Below, in pieces: positions 44,233 through 53,200 of a DNA stretch of 64,000 nt (position 1 is the first letter of the stretch; each line of letters opens with the position of its first letter). The stretch is taken from the NCBI GenBank assembly GCA_028723525.1, contig JAQYET010000023.1, positions 62,001 through 126,000 on the forward strand, in the 5' to 3' direction. The stretch comes from Prevotellaceae bacterium. GTDB taxonomy: Bacteria; Bacteroidota; Bacteroidia; Bacteroidales; Bacteroidaceae. The notes beneath the pieces are model-generated. The model was not told where the DNA came from. It made no database searches and worked only from the letters and a program-made list of their open reading frames with translations. Both the position numbers and the translations under genes were made by a program.

Positions 44233-46083
44233 ATGAAAATGAATGAAAAAAAGAAAGAAATAGGACGCTTCTATACAGACAGGGTGCGCCGGTTGTCGGC
44301 AGAGATTGGAGTGAGGAAAACCCGCAACAGGGCATTTGTCGCCGGAGAACTGACGGCTTTCTGCGCGGCACTGGCAGCTTTCGTGGCGTGGGCGTCAGGC
44401 GGATTGCACCTGCCGATGTTGCTGCTATGCTTGGCGTTGCTCGCGATATATGTCCTCGTTCGCCATTTCGACACTGCCAACATGCGCGAAACGGAGCATC
44501 TGGAGGCACTGCGCACATACTACGTAAAGGAGAACGAGGCATTAGAAGGCAACTTCTCGTCGTTCGATGACGGCAATCGCTTTGCCGATACGTCGCATGC
44601 GTTCTCTTTCGACCTTGACATCTTCGGTCGCGAATCGCTCTTTCAGCGCATCAGTCGTTGTGTCACCCCGGGCGGAGCGGAACATCTCGCAGCCGGCTTG
44701 TCGGTGTTGCCACGCGAGAAAACCGCCATTCTTGACCGCCAGCAGGCAATAACCGAGTTGGCGGAAATGGAGTCGTGGCGCGCCGAATGGAACTGCAACG
44801 CCTCTGCCGGCATATCCCCAATCCTTCCCCCCACCCACTCCTCGCCCACTCCTACACACTCATCGCTCACCGCTCATCGCTCCGACATGCTCCCACAGGA
44901 AACGTTTTCGAAGCGAAGCGGAGAAAAAACATCCTTCCTCCCCTTCCTCATCATCCCCGCCTTTTTCGCCTCCGTGGGACTCGCTGTTGCAGGACTCATT
45001 CCCCCGTCGGTTCCCACCCTCTGGGCTGTGGTGCAGCTTGGAGTTGTCGTCGGCATCACAAGTGCTCCGCTGAAGCGCATCAGTGCCGATGGCGAACAAC
45101 TGCTGCGCGGGCTCCGTGGATACATCCCCTTGGTGCGCCTTGCCGACAATGCCGCGTTCAACAGTAGGCTGCTGCTCTCCCTGCAACAACGTCTGAAAGG
45201 CGATGCCGACGCCCTCGAAGCGTTCAATGAACTGCGCCGGATACTCGATGGTTACGACCGCAGGGGGAACATCCTCGGCATGGTGCTCTTCAACATCCTC
45301 TTCATGAGCGACATTTTCCTTGTTCGTCGCTACCGTAAGTGGCACAACCGCTATGCAGAAAGCCTGGGACAGTGGATTGACACAATATCGGAGATTGACG
45401 CACTGGTATCTTTCGCAACCTTCCTGTATGCCAATCCCGACACCGTGATGCCCGAAATATCGGAGGGCGACAATGTGGTTTTCGAAGCCCGCGGGCTGCG
45501 TCATCCCTTCCTCGGAGACGATGCCGTGAGGAACGATTTCGCTATATCAGACCGCAATTATTACATCATAACCGGTGCCAACATGGCAGGCAAGAGCACT
45601 TTCCTGCGTGCCATAGGGGTGAATTACATCCTCGCAATGGCAGGGATGCCGGTGTTTGCCACACATTTCACGGTCGGCGTGTTCAATCTTTTCACCTCTA
45701 TGCGCACCACCGACGACCTGCAGCACGGCATAAGTTACTTCAACGCCGAACTACTGCGACTGAAACAACTGCTCGCAAGCGTCAGCGAAAATCCGCCATG
45801 CACGCTGATAATACTCGACGAGATACTGAAAGGTACCAACTCACTCGACAAACTCAACGGTTCGCGGATGTTCCTTGAGGCGGTGAGCAGCATGCCCGTG
45901 AGCGGAGTCATTGCCACACACGATCTCGAACTGTCGCGCATGGCAGACGTCAGCAGCCGTTTCCACAACCATTGTTTTGAGATAGAGCTCGGCGAAAGCG
46001 TGACATATAGTTATAAAATCACGCCCGGAGTGGCGAAAAATCAGAACGCTACATACCTCTTGAAGCGTATTCTGAACACTTGA
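44233..46083 (+). CDS. Membrane-associated MutS-family ATPase
   Basis: This 616-residue protein has two membrane helices near residues 35-75 and another pair near 235-275. Its C-terminal MutS-type ATPase carries the Walker A GANMAGKSTFLRAIG, the STMRTTDD-like segment SMRTTDDLQHGISYF, the Walker B LIILDEILKGTNS, and ATHDLELSRMAD. The mismatch-recognition domain of MutS is absent. The substrate is unknown. A proline/serine-rich insert (about residues 197-222, PTHSSPTPTHSSLTAHRS) looks like captured low-complexity DNA. Small RNA-like elements flank the gene. Confidence 0.8.
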   Translation: MKMNEKKKEIGRFYTDRVRRLSAEIGVRKTRNRAFVAGELTAFCAALAAFVAWASGGLHLPMLLLCLALLAIYVLVRHFDTANMRETEHLEALRTYYVKENEALEGNFSSFDDGNRFADTSHAFSFDLDIFGRESLFQRISRCVTPGGAEHLAAGLSVLPREKTAILDRQQAITELAEMESWRAEWNCNASAGISPILPPTHSSPTPTHSSLTAHRSDMLPQETFSKRSGEKTSFLPFLIIPAFFASVGLAVAGLIPPSVPTLWAVVQLGVVVGITSAPLKRISADGEQLLRGLRGYIPLVRLADNAAFNSRLLLSLQQRLKGDADALEAFNELRRILDGYDRRGNILGMVLFNILFMSDIFLVRRYRKWHNRYAESLGQWIDTISEIDALVSFATFLYANPDTVMPEISEGDNVVFEARGLRHPFLGDDAVRNDFAISDRNYYIITGANMAGKSTFLRAIGVNYILAMAGMPVFATHFTVGVFNLFTSMRTTDDLQHGISYFNAELLRLKQLLASVSENPPCTLIILDEILKGTNSLDKLNGSRMFLEAVSSMPVSGVIATHDLELSRMADVSSRFHNHCFEIELGESVTYSYKITPGVAKNQNATYLLKRILNT

Positions 46084-46228
46084 CAGAAGACATGTCAGGA
46101 GATGCTTCAAAATGTCAATTAGAAACAAAAAAGCGCAGAGAAGATACAGATTATAAGTTGTTTTCACCCATCGGTAATTGATTTAAATCAATAAAGCATT
46201 ATTTTCTTACGATTTGCCATAAGAAAAC

Positions 46229-46325
46229 TTGCACCGTATTGATTTTATCGTTACCTTTGCATTGTGTTTTTCATAGTATTAGATTTAAGGTTAACAAGAT
46301 TGGAGTACGGCGGTACTCCTTTTTC
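46229..46325 (+). ncRNA. Small RNA-like repeat unit, copy 2
   Basis: The promoter is TTG 46229-46231, 20 bp, TACCTTTG 46252-46259. The body from about 46262 carries the same TTTTTCATAGTATTAGATTT core, differs from copy 1 by a 3-nt deletion and a few substitutions, and ends in hairpin GGAGTAC-GGCG-GTACTCC (46302-46319) and a T-tract. It lies downstream of the MutS-like gene and converges on the barrel gene. The rest of the gap 46084-46406 shows nothing more. Confidence 0.7.
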
Positions 46326-46406
46326 TTTTTATATAACACGCCCCCCGTTAACCCACAGCACCGTTTTTCTTCAGTCGGAAGAACACCCCGAGCCGTTATC
46401 ACATAA

Positions 46407-47090
46407 CTACAAGTCGAGCCCGTATGCCACGGAGAATGTGAAGGCACTAATCTTAGGGCTGCCATTCACCATGCCTCCAAATTTATATATGCCCATGAGC
46501 CCAAGGTGGTAACAAAGGTCGAAGAGCAGGTTGCGGTACTCATAGGAGACGCCCAAGGGGATGCTGAATTCGAATGTTTTGTACCAATCTTTTGAACTTG
46601 CGTGGGTTGTGGCGGTTGTAGTCCTTTTGTCTTCGGTGGTGAAAACCCACTCGGTGGTGGTGTGGGAAGCGAGAAGCACTGCAGGCTGTATGCCCACGTT
46701 CACCGACAGTCCTTTCACGACAAAAGCCTGCATCATTATGGGCAGTTGCAGGTAGCGGTTATCGGTGCTCCACTTCTTCATGTCATATTCCGGCATGTCA
46801 CTAAATTCAAATCGGTTGCCGAGATTGGCATATACCAGCCCTGCCGACAGCCCGTAATTGTCGCTCACGCGGTAGCGAAAATCCACACCTGCGGAAAATC
46901 CGCACTTCATTTCCGACTCTTTTGACACGCTACCCTCCGGAGAACCTATTCCCGTAAGGATTTGGTCGCCACTGTATTTCGACAGATTTATACCCACTTT
47001 GGGGTAAACGGTAACGGTTCCGGGCTCTTTCTGGGCAAATGCTGCCACAGACGAGATAATCAACAGTGCTGCAAGAAGTGTTTTTTTCAT
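46407..47090 (-). CDS. Outer-membrane beta-barrel protein (PorT-like)
   Basis: This 227-residue protein has a signal peptide (MKKTLLAALLIISSVAAFAQ) and then alternating amphipathic strands such as VTVYPKVGINLSKYSGD, CGFSAGVDFRYRVSDNYGLS and IPLGVSYEYRNLLFDLCYHL. These fit an 8-stranded barrel of the OMP_b-brl_2/PorT type common in Bacteroidetes. It probably lies in the outer membrane; the specific role is unknown. It is transcribed alone. Confidence 0.78.
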   Translation of the reverse strand: MKKTLLAALLIISSVAAFAQKEPGTVTVYPKVGINLSKYSGDQILTGIGSPEGSVSKESEMKCGFSAGVDFRYRVSDNYGLSAGLVYANLGNRFEFSDMPEYDMKKWSTDNRYLQLPIMMQAFVVKGLSVNVGIQPAVLLASHTTTEWVFTTEDKRTTTATTHASSKDWYKTFEFSIPLGVSYEYRNLLFDLCYHLGLMGIYKFGGMVNGSPKISAFTFSVAYGLDL

Positions 47091-47224
47091 AATCCGTAAT
47101 TAAGGGTTTTATAGATAAAACGCCCCCAAACCGATTTTATTGCTTTGCCGCGGGAAATAAATAACGGTGTTTTTAGATTTGCGTTTAACCTCATACAGCT
47201 GCACGTTTTGATATATAACGTAAA

Positions 47225-47308
47225 GTAAAATCGCCGAAATTGCAAAGTAAAATCGCCGATTTTGCGTTGTAATTTCGGCGATTTTACTCGACAAATTCGG
47301 CGATTTTG
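47225..47308 (-). repeat. Four-box 22-bp-phased intergenic element, copy D
   Basis: The cores TCGCCGA 47231-47237, TCGCCGA 47253-47259, TCGGCGA 47275-47281 and TCGGCGA 47297-47303 are exactly 22 bp apart. The ACTTTACG tail is on the minus strand, so this copy is inverted like copy A. It lies between the tandem mutS2 and barrel genes. Confidence 0.9.
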
Positions 47309-47371
47309 GTGGGCAGAAGATTATGTCCTGCACAGCGAAACATGCCCCGCAAGGGTGTAGCACGCTGTGTT

Positions 47372-49978
47372 TCAGCCAATATCCACCACCGTGATGCCGG
47401 CACCTCCGAACTGTACGTGCTCGTCGTGATACTTCTCCACGTTTGGCACAGTGCCGAGATACTGTCTCACGAGTTGGCGCAGTGCCCCGGTGCCGGTGCC
47501 GTGAAGTATGCGCACGCGCGACATACCTATCAGTATGGCGTCGTCGATGAAGTGCATCACAACGTCGAGAGCCTCATCCACACGCAGTCCGCGGATGTCG
47601 AGGTCTTGGCGGAAATTTGAGCGGCGGGTGTCTATCGCCTCGCGCGTGCTTCTGCTCCGAACCACGAGAAGCGGCTTTTCGGCATCGGTCTTCTTCAGTG
47701 CCGACGGCGACACTTTCTCCACCTTGTCGATGCCAACCTTGCTGCTCATGCCGCCGATAGTCACCGTGATGCTCTTGCCGGACACTTCTGTCACCTTGCC
47801 GATGCTGCCGAGCGACTTCAGTCTTACGTGGTCGCCGAGGGAGATTTTCTCGGCAAGCGGCGAATGTTCTTTCTCCGCTTCGCCTTGAAAGAGTCTCTTG
47901 TCGGAACTGCGCGGAGCATCGAGGGTTGAGGGTTGGGCATGGAGCGGCGATTGTTGTTCGGTGAGTTTCCTGCGCTCTTTCTCTGCCTTCCGCTTCTCCT
48001 TCCGTTCCCTTCTGGCGAGGATTTGCTTCATCTTGCGCTCTATCATCTCGTCGTTGGCAGTGGTGTCTATCTCGCTCACCTCCTCCTTATACAACTGCAG
48101 TTCCTCGCGGGCGCGCTTGGTTGCCTCGCGTTCTGCCTGCGCCTCCTTTATCTCTCTTATCGTGTTTTCGATGCGGCGGTTGGCATCCTTGAGCAATTCC
48201 TCTGCCTGCTCGCGGGCACGTTTCAATATTTGCTTGCGCTCTTTTTCCACCTCCTGCAGTTCCTCCTCATAGCGGGCAATGGTCTGCTGCATCTGTTTCT
48301 CATGGCTGTGTATGTTCTGCCGCTTGCTTTCCCAGTATCGCTTGTCGCGAACTATGTCTTGCAGATATTTGTCGCTCTGTATGTAGTCGCGCCCTACTAT
48401 TTCTTCCGCCTGCGCTATCACCTCCTCGGGCAGCCCCGTTTTTCGCGCTATCTCGATTGCGAACGACGAGCCCGGCTGCCCAATCTGCAACCGGAAGAGC
48501 GGTCGCATCTCGTTTCGGTCGTAGAGCATCGCACCGTTTGCCACTCCGCCGTGGCTGTCGGCAAACTGCTTCAGGTTTTGGTAGTGGGTTGTTATCACGC
48601 CCCATGCCTTCTTGTTGCAGAACTGCTGCAGCACACTCTCTGCCATCGCACCGCCAATCTGCGGCTCGGTGCCCGTTCCGAACTCGTCTATCAGGATAAG
48701 GGTACGCTCGTTTGCCGCGCGCATCATGTATTTCATGTTCATCAGATGGCTCGAATACGTGCTCAGGTCGTTCTCGATGCTCTGCTCGTCGCCGATGTCG
48801 ATGAGGATATTCTCGAATATTCCTGCCTTGCTGCGCTCCGAAACGGGGATTGATATGCCGCATTGCAGCATGTATTGAAGCAGTCCCATTGTCTTGAGAC
48901 ACACCGACTTGCCGCCGGCATTCGGTCCGGATATAATCAGTATCCGCTTCTCTGCGGTGAGCATTATGTCGAGTGGCACCACCTCTTTCTCCTGCTTTGC
49001 CAGCGTGATGCGCAACAGGGGGTGAATGGCGTGTATGAAATCTACTGTGGGCAAGGGGACTATGTCCGGCTCGAAAGCTTTCGCTTCCTCGGCGAAGAGG
49101 GCTTTTGAGCGGATGAAGTCTATCACTGCGAGCAGCCGGTATGATGCCACAATGGGGCGCACGTGGGGTCTTACCTCGGCGGCAAATTCGGTCAATATGC
49201 GTATTATCTCGCGCCGCTCCTCTGCCTGAAGTTCGCGTATGCGGTTGTTTGCCTCCACCACTTCGGCAGGCTCAACGAACACCGTCTTGCCCGAAGCCGA
49301 CTCGTCGTGCACTATTCCGCGTATCTTCCGTTTCAGTGCCGGTGCCACGGGGATTACCAGACGACCGTCGCGCAGTGTCGGAGCAACGTCTTTCTCCACC
49401 AATCCCTCGCTTTGAGCCTGACGCAGGATGTGGTTCAGCGAGCGCGATATGCTGCCCTCGGTGCGTGCCAGTTCGCTGCGTATCTGTGCCAGTTGCGGCG
49501 ATGCGTTGTCGCGGATATGACCGTATTTGTCGAGTATCGAGTCGATGCGCCTTACAAGTTCCGGAAAGGTTTCGATGCCGTCGGTGAGCAGTTTCAATGC
49601 CGGGTAGGGATAAGTTTTCGCTTCCCGGTTGTCGTCATCGTCGGCTCTCCGCAGAAATTCAACTATGAGACAAATAGTGTTAAGCGAGCGTTTCAGGTCG
49701 AACAGTTCCTCCTCTTCGAGGTGCGTTCCCTCAAGTCGAAGTCGCGCCACCTGCTGTCGCATGTCGAGGAAATATTGCAACGGGAAGTCCTCGGTCTCCT
49801 GTAGTACTCTGCGGAACTCCCTGACCTGCTGAAGTCGCTGCCTGATAATCTCTGCGTCGTGTGAAAACATCATACTGTCAACCTGTTCCTTGCCAAGTTT
49901 GCTGATGCAATGCTCCTTCAGCAAGTTCCTTATCTCGCTGAATCCAATCTTCTTCTCAAAAGTGTTTGGGTAAATCAT
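47372..49978 (-). CDS. mutS2: Endonuclease MutS2
   Basis: This 868-residue protein has the MutS core and ATPase (Walker A ISGPNAGGKSVCLKTMG, Walker B LILIDEFGTGTEP), a long coiled coil (about residues 520-650), a KOW-like segment (LGDHVRLKSLGSIGKVTEV), and a C-terminal Smr nuclease domain (LDIRGLRVDEALDVVMH, then RILHGTGTGALR). Such proteins suppress recombination or rescue collided ribosomes. A low-complexity insert (SPLHAQPSTLDAPRSS) precedes the KOW-like part. The -7 element TACCTTTG lies 5 bp before the ATG. Confidence 0.92.
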   Translation of the reverse strand: MIYPNTFEKKIGFSEIRNLLKEHCISKLGKEQVDSMMFSHDAEIIRQRLQQVREFRRVLQETEDFPLQYFLDMRQQVARLRLEGTHLEEEELFDLKRSLNTICLIVEFLRRADDDDNREAKTYPYPALKLLTDGIETFPELVRRIDSILDKYGHIRDNASPQLAQIRSELARTEGSISRSLNHILRQAQSEGLVEKDVAPTLRDGRLVIPVAPALKRKIRGIVHDESASGKTVFVEPAEVVEANNRIRELQAEERREIIRILTEFAAEVRPHVRPIVASYRLLAVIDFIRSKALFAEEAKAFEPDIVPLPTVDFIHAIHPLLRITLAKQEKEVVPLDIMLTAEKRILIISGPNAGGKSVCLKTMGLLQYMLQCGISIPVSERSKAGIFENILIDIGDEQSIENDLSTYSSHLMNMKYMMRAANERTLILIDEFGTGTEPQIGGAMAESVLQQFCNKKAWGVITTHYQNLKQFADSHGGVANGAMLYDRNEMRPLFRLQIGQPGSSFAIEIARKTGLPEEVIAQAEEIVGRDYIQSDKYLQDIVRDKRYWESKRQNIHSHEKQMQQTIARYEEELQEVEKERKQILKRAREQAEELLKDANRRIENTIREIKEAQAEREATKRAREELQLYKEEVSEIDTTANDEMIERKMKQILARRERKEKRKAEKERRKLTEQQSPLHAQPSTLDAPRSSDKRLFQGEAEKEHSPLAEKISLGDHVRLKSLGSIGKVTEVSGKSITVTIGGMSSKVGIDKVEKVSPSALKKTDAEKPLLVVRSRSTREAIDTRRSNFRQDLDIRGLRVDEALDVVMHFIDDAILIGMSRVRILHGTGTGALRQLVRQYLGTVPNVEKYHDEHVQFGGAGITVVDIG

Positions 49979-49982
49979 GGTG

Positions 49983-49990
49983 CAAAGGTA
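49983..49990 (-). promoter_or_regulatory. -7 promoter element directly at the mutS2 start
   Basis: The minus strand reads TACCTTTG and then 4 bp later ATG (start base 49978). With the usual 5-6 bp to the transcription start, the mRNA would begin at or next to the start codon and be leaderless. Confidence 0.5.
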
Positions 49991-50093
49991 CGTCTTTTAA
50001 TCAATATTTTAAGAAGCAGGAAGAAATAATTAAAAAGAATTACATGTAACTTTGCACTTGCTTATGGAAGCCACCAATGGCTTTGAACTGCTT

Positions 50094-50212
50094 AAAAACA
50101 AAATCCACCGTGAAAGGACGATGGAGCCTGTGTTTGCACAACGGAATAATCCTTATTGTGATTTGCTAAAAATTAGTGATGCAAAGGTATCATATTTTTT
50201 TGTAAAGTGCAA
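50094..50212 (-). ncRNA. tracrRNA with its promoter
   Basis: On the minus strand the promoter is TTG (50212-50210), 20 bp, TACCTTTG (50189-50182). The anti-repeat follows at 50177-50156 (ACTAATTTTTAGCAAATCAC, then AA) and pairs with the crRNA repeat end over about 22 bp with one bulge. Next come AAGGATTATTCC, a UGUG-CAAA-CACA hairpin, and a terminator (50125-50104, stem TCCATCG/CGGTGGA, then TTTTGTTTTT). The RNA would be about 85 nt, divergent from cas9. It guides crRNA processing by RNase III and Cas9 loading. Confidence 0.88.
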
Positions 50213-50233
50213 GTTTTTATAAAAGTTTTTTGC

Positions 50234-50241
50234 TATTTTTG
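50234..50241 (+). promoter_or_regulatory. -7 promoter element of the cas operon
   Basis: TATTTTTG lies 24 bp before the Cas9 ATG at 50266. It also shows that the in-frame TTG at 50230 cannot be the translation start. Confidence 0.55.
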
Positions 50242-50265
50242 CAAAAACATATAATTTGTGTAACC

Positions 50266-53200
50266 ATGAAAAGAATATTAGGACTTGATTTAGGAACTAC
50301 GAGTATCGGATGGGCTTTAGTAAACGAGGGCGAGAACAAAGACGAGAGATCGGAGATTATTAGACTTGGAGTGAGGGTAAATCCTCTCTCTGCGGATGAA
50401 AAATCGAACTTCGAAAAAGGTAAGCCTATAACAACCAATGCAGCAAGGACTCAGAAACATGGCATGCGCATCAATCTGCAACGCTACCGCCAACGAAGGG
50501 ATAACCTTGTGGAGTGTATGAAAGAACACGGGATAATCGACGATGATACACCGCTGTTCGAACTGGGAAACAGAACCACATTCCAGACGTATCGTGCGCG
50601 GGCAAAGGCGGTAATCGAAAAAATATCGCTCGAAGAGTTTGCCAGAGTGTTGCTGATGATAAATAAGAAACGCGGATATAAGAGCAACAGGAAAGCAAAG
50701 GATACGGAAGAGGGTGAACTGATTGACGGAATGGACGTAGCAAAGAAACTGCACGACGAAAATCTTACGCCGGGACAATATCTCATGATGTTGCAAAAAA
50801 GTGGAAAGAATTACCGCCCCGCATTTTACCGTTCAGACTTGCAGGACGAACTGGACAGGATATGGAACAAGCAGAGGGAGTTCTACCCGGAAATCCTTAC
50901 CGATGAATTGAAGAAAGAAATAAACGGGCTCAATGGTAAACAATGTTCTGCCGTTTTCTATAACAAGAAAAATATCACTACGGCAAAAAACTCCGGCAAG
51001 GATGCTTACCAAACGAAATTGAACTGGAGAAACGACTGCCTGTTGAGAAAGATAGATATAGAGAAGGTGGCTTATGTGATTTGCAGCCTGTGCAGCGACA
51101 TCAATGCCTCAAGTCAAAAACTGGCTATGATAAGCGACCGTAGCAAGGAGCTCTATTTCGGCAATAAGACCATCGGGCAATATCTTATGGAACTGCTCGA
51201 CAATAATCCGAATGCAAGTCTGACAAACATAACATTCTACAGGCAAGACTATATAGACGAGTTTAATGCCATTTGGGAATGTCAGGCAAAGTATCACAAG
51301 GAACTCACACCGGAGTTGAAAAGGGAAATTGCCGATAACATAATCTTCTTTCAGCGCGACCTGAAGAGTAGTAAGCCGCTCGTGAGTTACTGTGAGTTTG
51401 AGCATGCAGAAAAAGAAATAAATGTTGACGGGAAGACAAAGAAGATCACTATCGGATCTCGTGTGTGCCCGAGGTCGTCTCCATTATTCCAGACATTCAA
51501 GATATGGCAGGTGTTGAACAATATCAAAGTGAAGGCGGTGGGCAAAAAGCGCAGGACTTCATCAAAACAAGATTTCTCCGCCCTGCTCAACGAACATGAT
51601 GCTTGCTTTACGGACAGACTCTTGGAACCGGAAGAAAAGAACATGCTGTTTGAGGAACTTTCGATAAAAAGCAAACTCTCGAAAAGGGAAGTACTGAAGA
51701 TGCTGTTCGACAGCCCGGATGACTTTGACATCAACTACAGAGAGATAGACGGCAATCGCACGATGTCTGCCATATACAGTGCTTGCCGGGAAATAATATC
51801 ACAGACCGGAAACGGTGAATATGACTTCGATAAGATGAGGGCAAGTGATGTGAAATCAGTGGTAACGGAAATTTTTGAAGGGCTCGGTTACAGCACCAAC
51901 TTCCTATCGTTCAATCCGCTACTTGAAGGCAAAGAACTCGAAAAGCAGACTTCTTACCGCTTGTGGCATCTGCTTTATTCATACGCAGGCGACAAGTCGG
52001 TTACAGGTAATGATGCCTTGCTGAACAGAATTGGAGAGTTGTGTGGCTTTGAGCGAGAGTATGCCCGGATACTTGCCAACGTGTCCTTGATTGACGACTA
52101 TGGCAGCCTTAGTGCCAAAGCCATACGAAATATATTGCCGTATATGATGGATGGAACAGAATATAGCACGGCATGCCAGTATGCCGGCTATAAACACTCT
52201 GTACGTTCGATGACAAAAGAAGAATTGGAGGCTAAGGAATATGCCGACCACATGGAAACAATTAGGCGGAACAGTCTTAGAAATCCTGTGGTGGAGAAAA
52301 TACTCAACCAGTTGGTGCATGTTGTGAATGGCATAATAGACACTTATGGAAAACCTGACGAAATAAGAATAGAACTGGCGCGCAATCTGAAACAGAGCAG
52401 GGAAGATAGGGAGGAGCAAGACAAAAATATAAGAAAAGCAACTGCCGAGCAAGAGGCTATAAGGAAAATACTTGAAACAGAGTTCCATATCCGCAACGTG
52501 ACCAAGAATGATATTCTGCGCTACCGACTGTATGAAGAATTGAAAATGAACGGATATAAGACTCTCTATTCAAACACGTATATTCCGCGCGAAGACCTGT
52601 TCAGCAAGAAGTTCGACATTGAACATATCATACCAAAAGCAAGGTTGTTCGACGATTCTTTCTCGAACAAGACTCTTGAAGCGCGTGACGTGAACATAGA
52701 AAAAAGCAATAAGACGGCATACGACTTCGTGGCAGAAAGATATGACGAGAAGTGGCTCGATGATTATGAGAGGCGGGTTGAGGAACTGTTTAAACAAAAG
52801 ATAATATCCAAGACAAAAAGGAACAAACTGCTCATGAGAGAGGCGGATATTCCCGAAGATTTCCTCAGTCGGGACCTTAACGACTCGCAATATATAGCAA
52901 GGAAAGCAAGGGAAATGCTCGAAAGCATAGTCCCCGAAGTGGTTACCACAACAGGAGCAATAACAAAGAGACTGAGAGAGGATTGGAAATTGGTTGATGT
53001 GATGAAAGAACTGAACTGGTCTAAGTATGAAAAGCTCGAACGCACAGAGATCGTGCTTGACCGAGACGGGAAACCGATTAAGCGCATAAAGGGCTGGACA
53101 AAGCGCAACGACCACAGACATCATGCAATGGATGCACTTACGATAGCATTCACGAAACGGGCAATGATACAGTATCTCAACAACCTGAACGCAAGGAACA

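Noticed and set aside
50230..50265. Upstream TTG start for cas9
   Set aside because: It lies inside the TATTTTTG promoter element; MKRILGLDLGTTS is the expected RuvC-I start.
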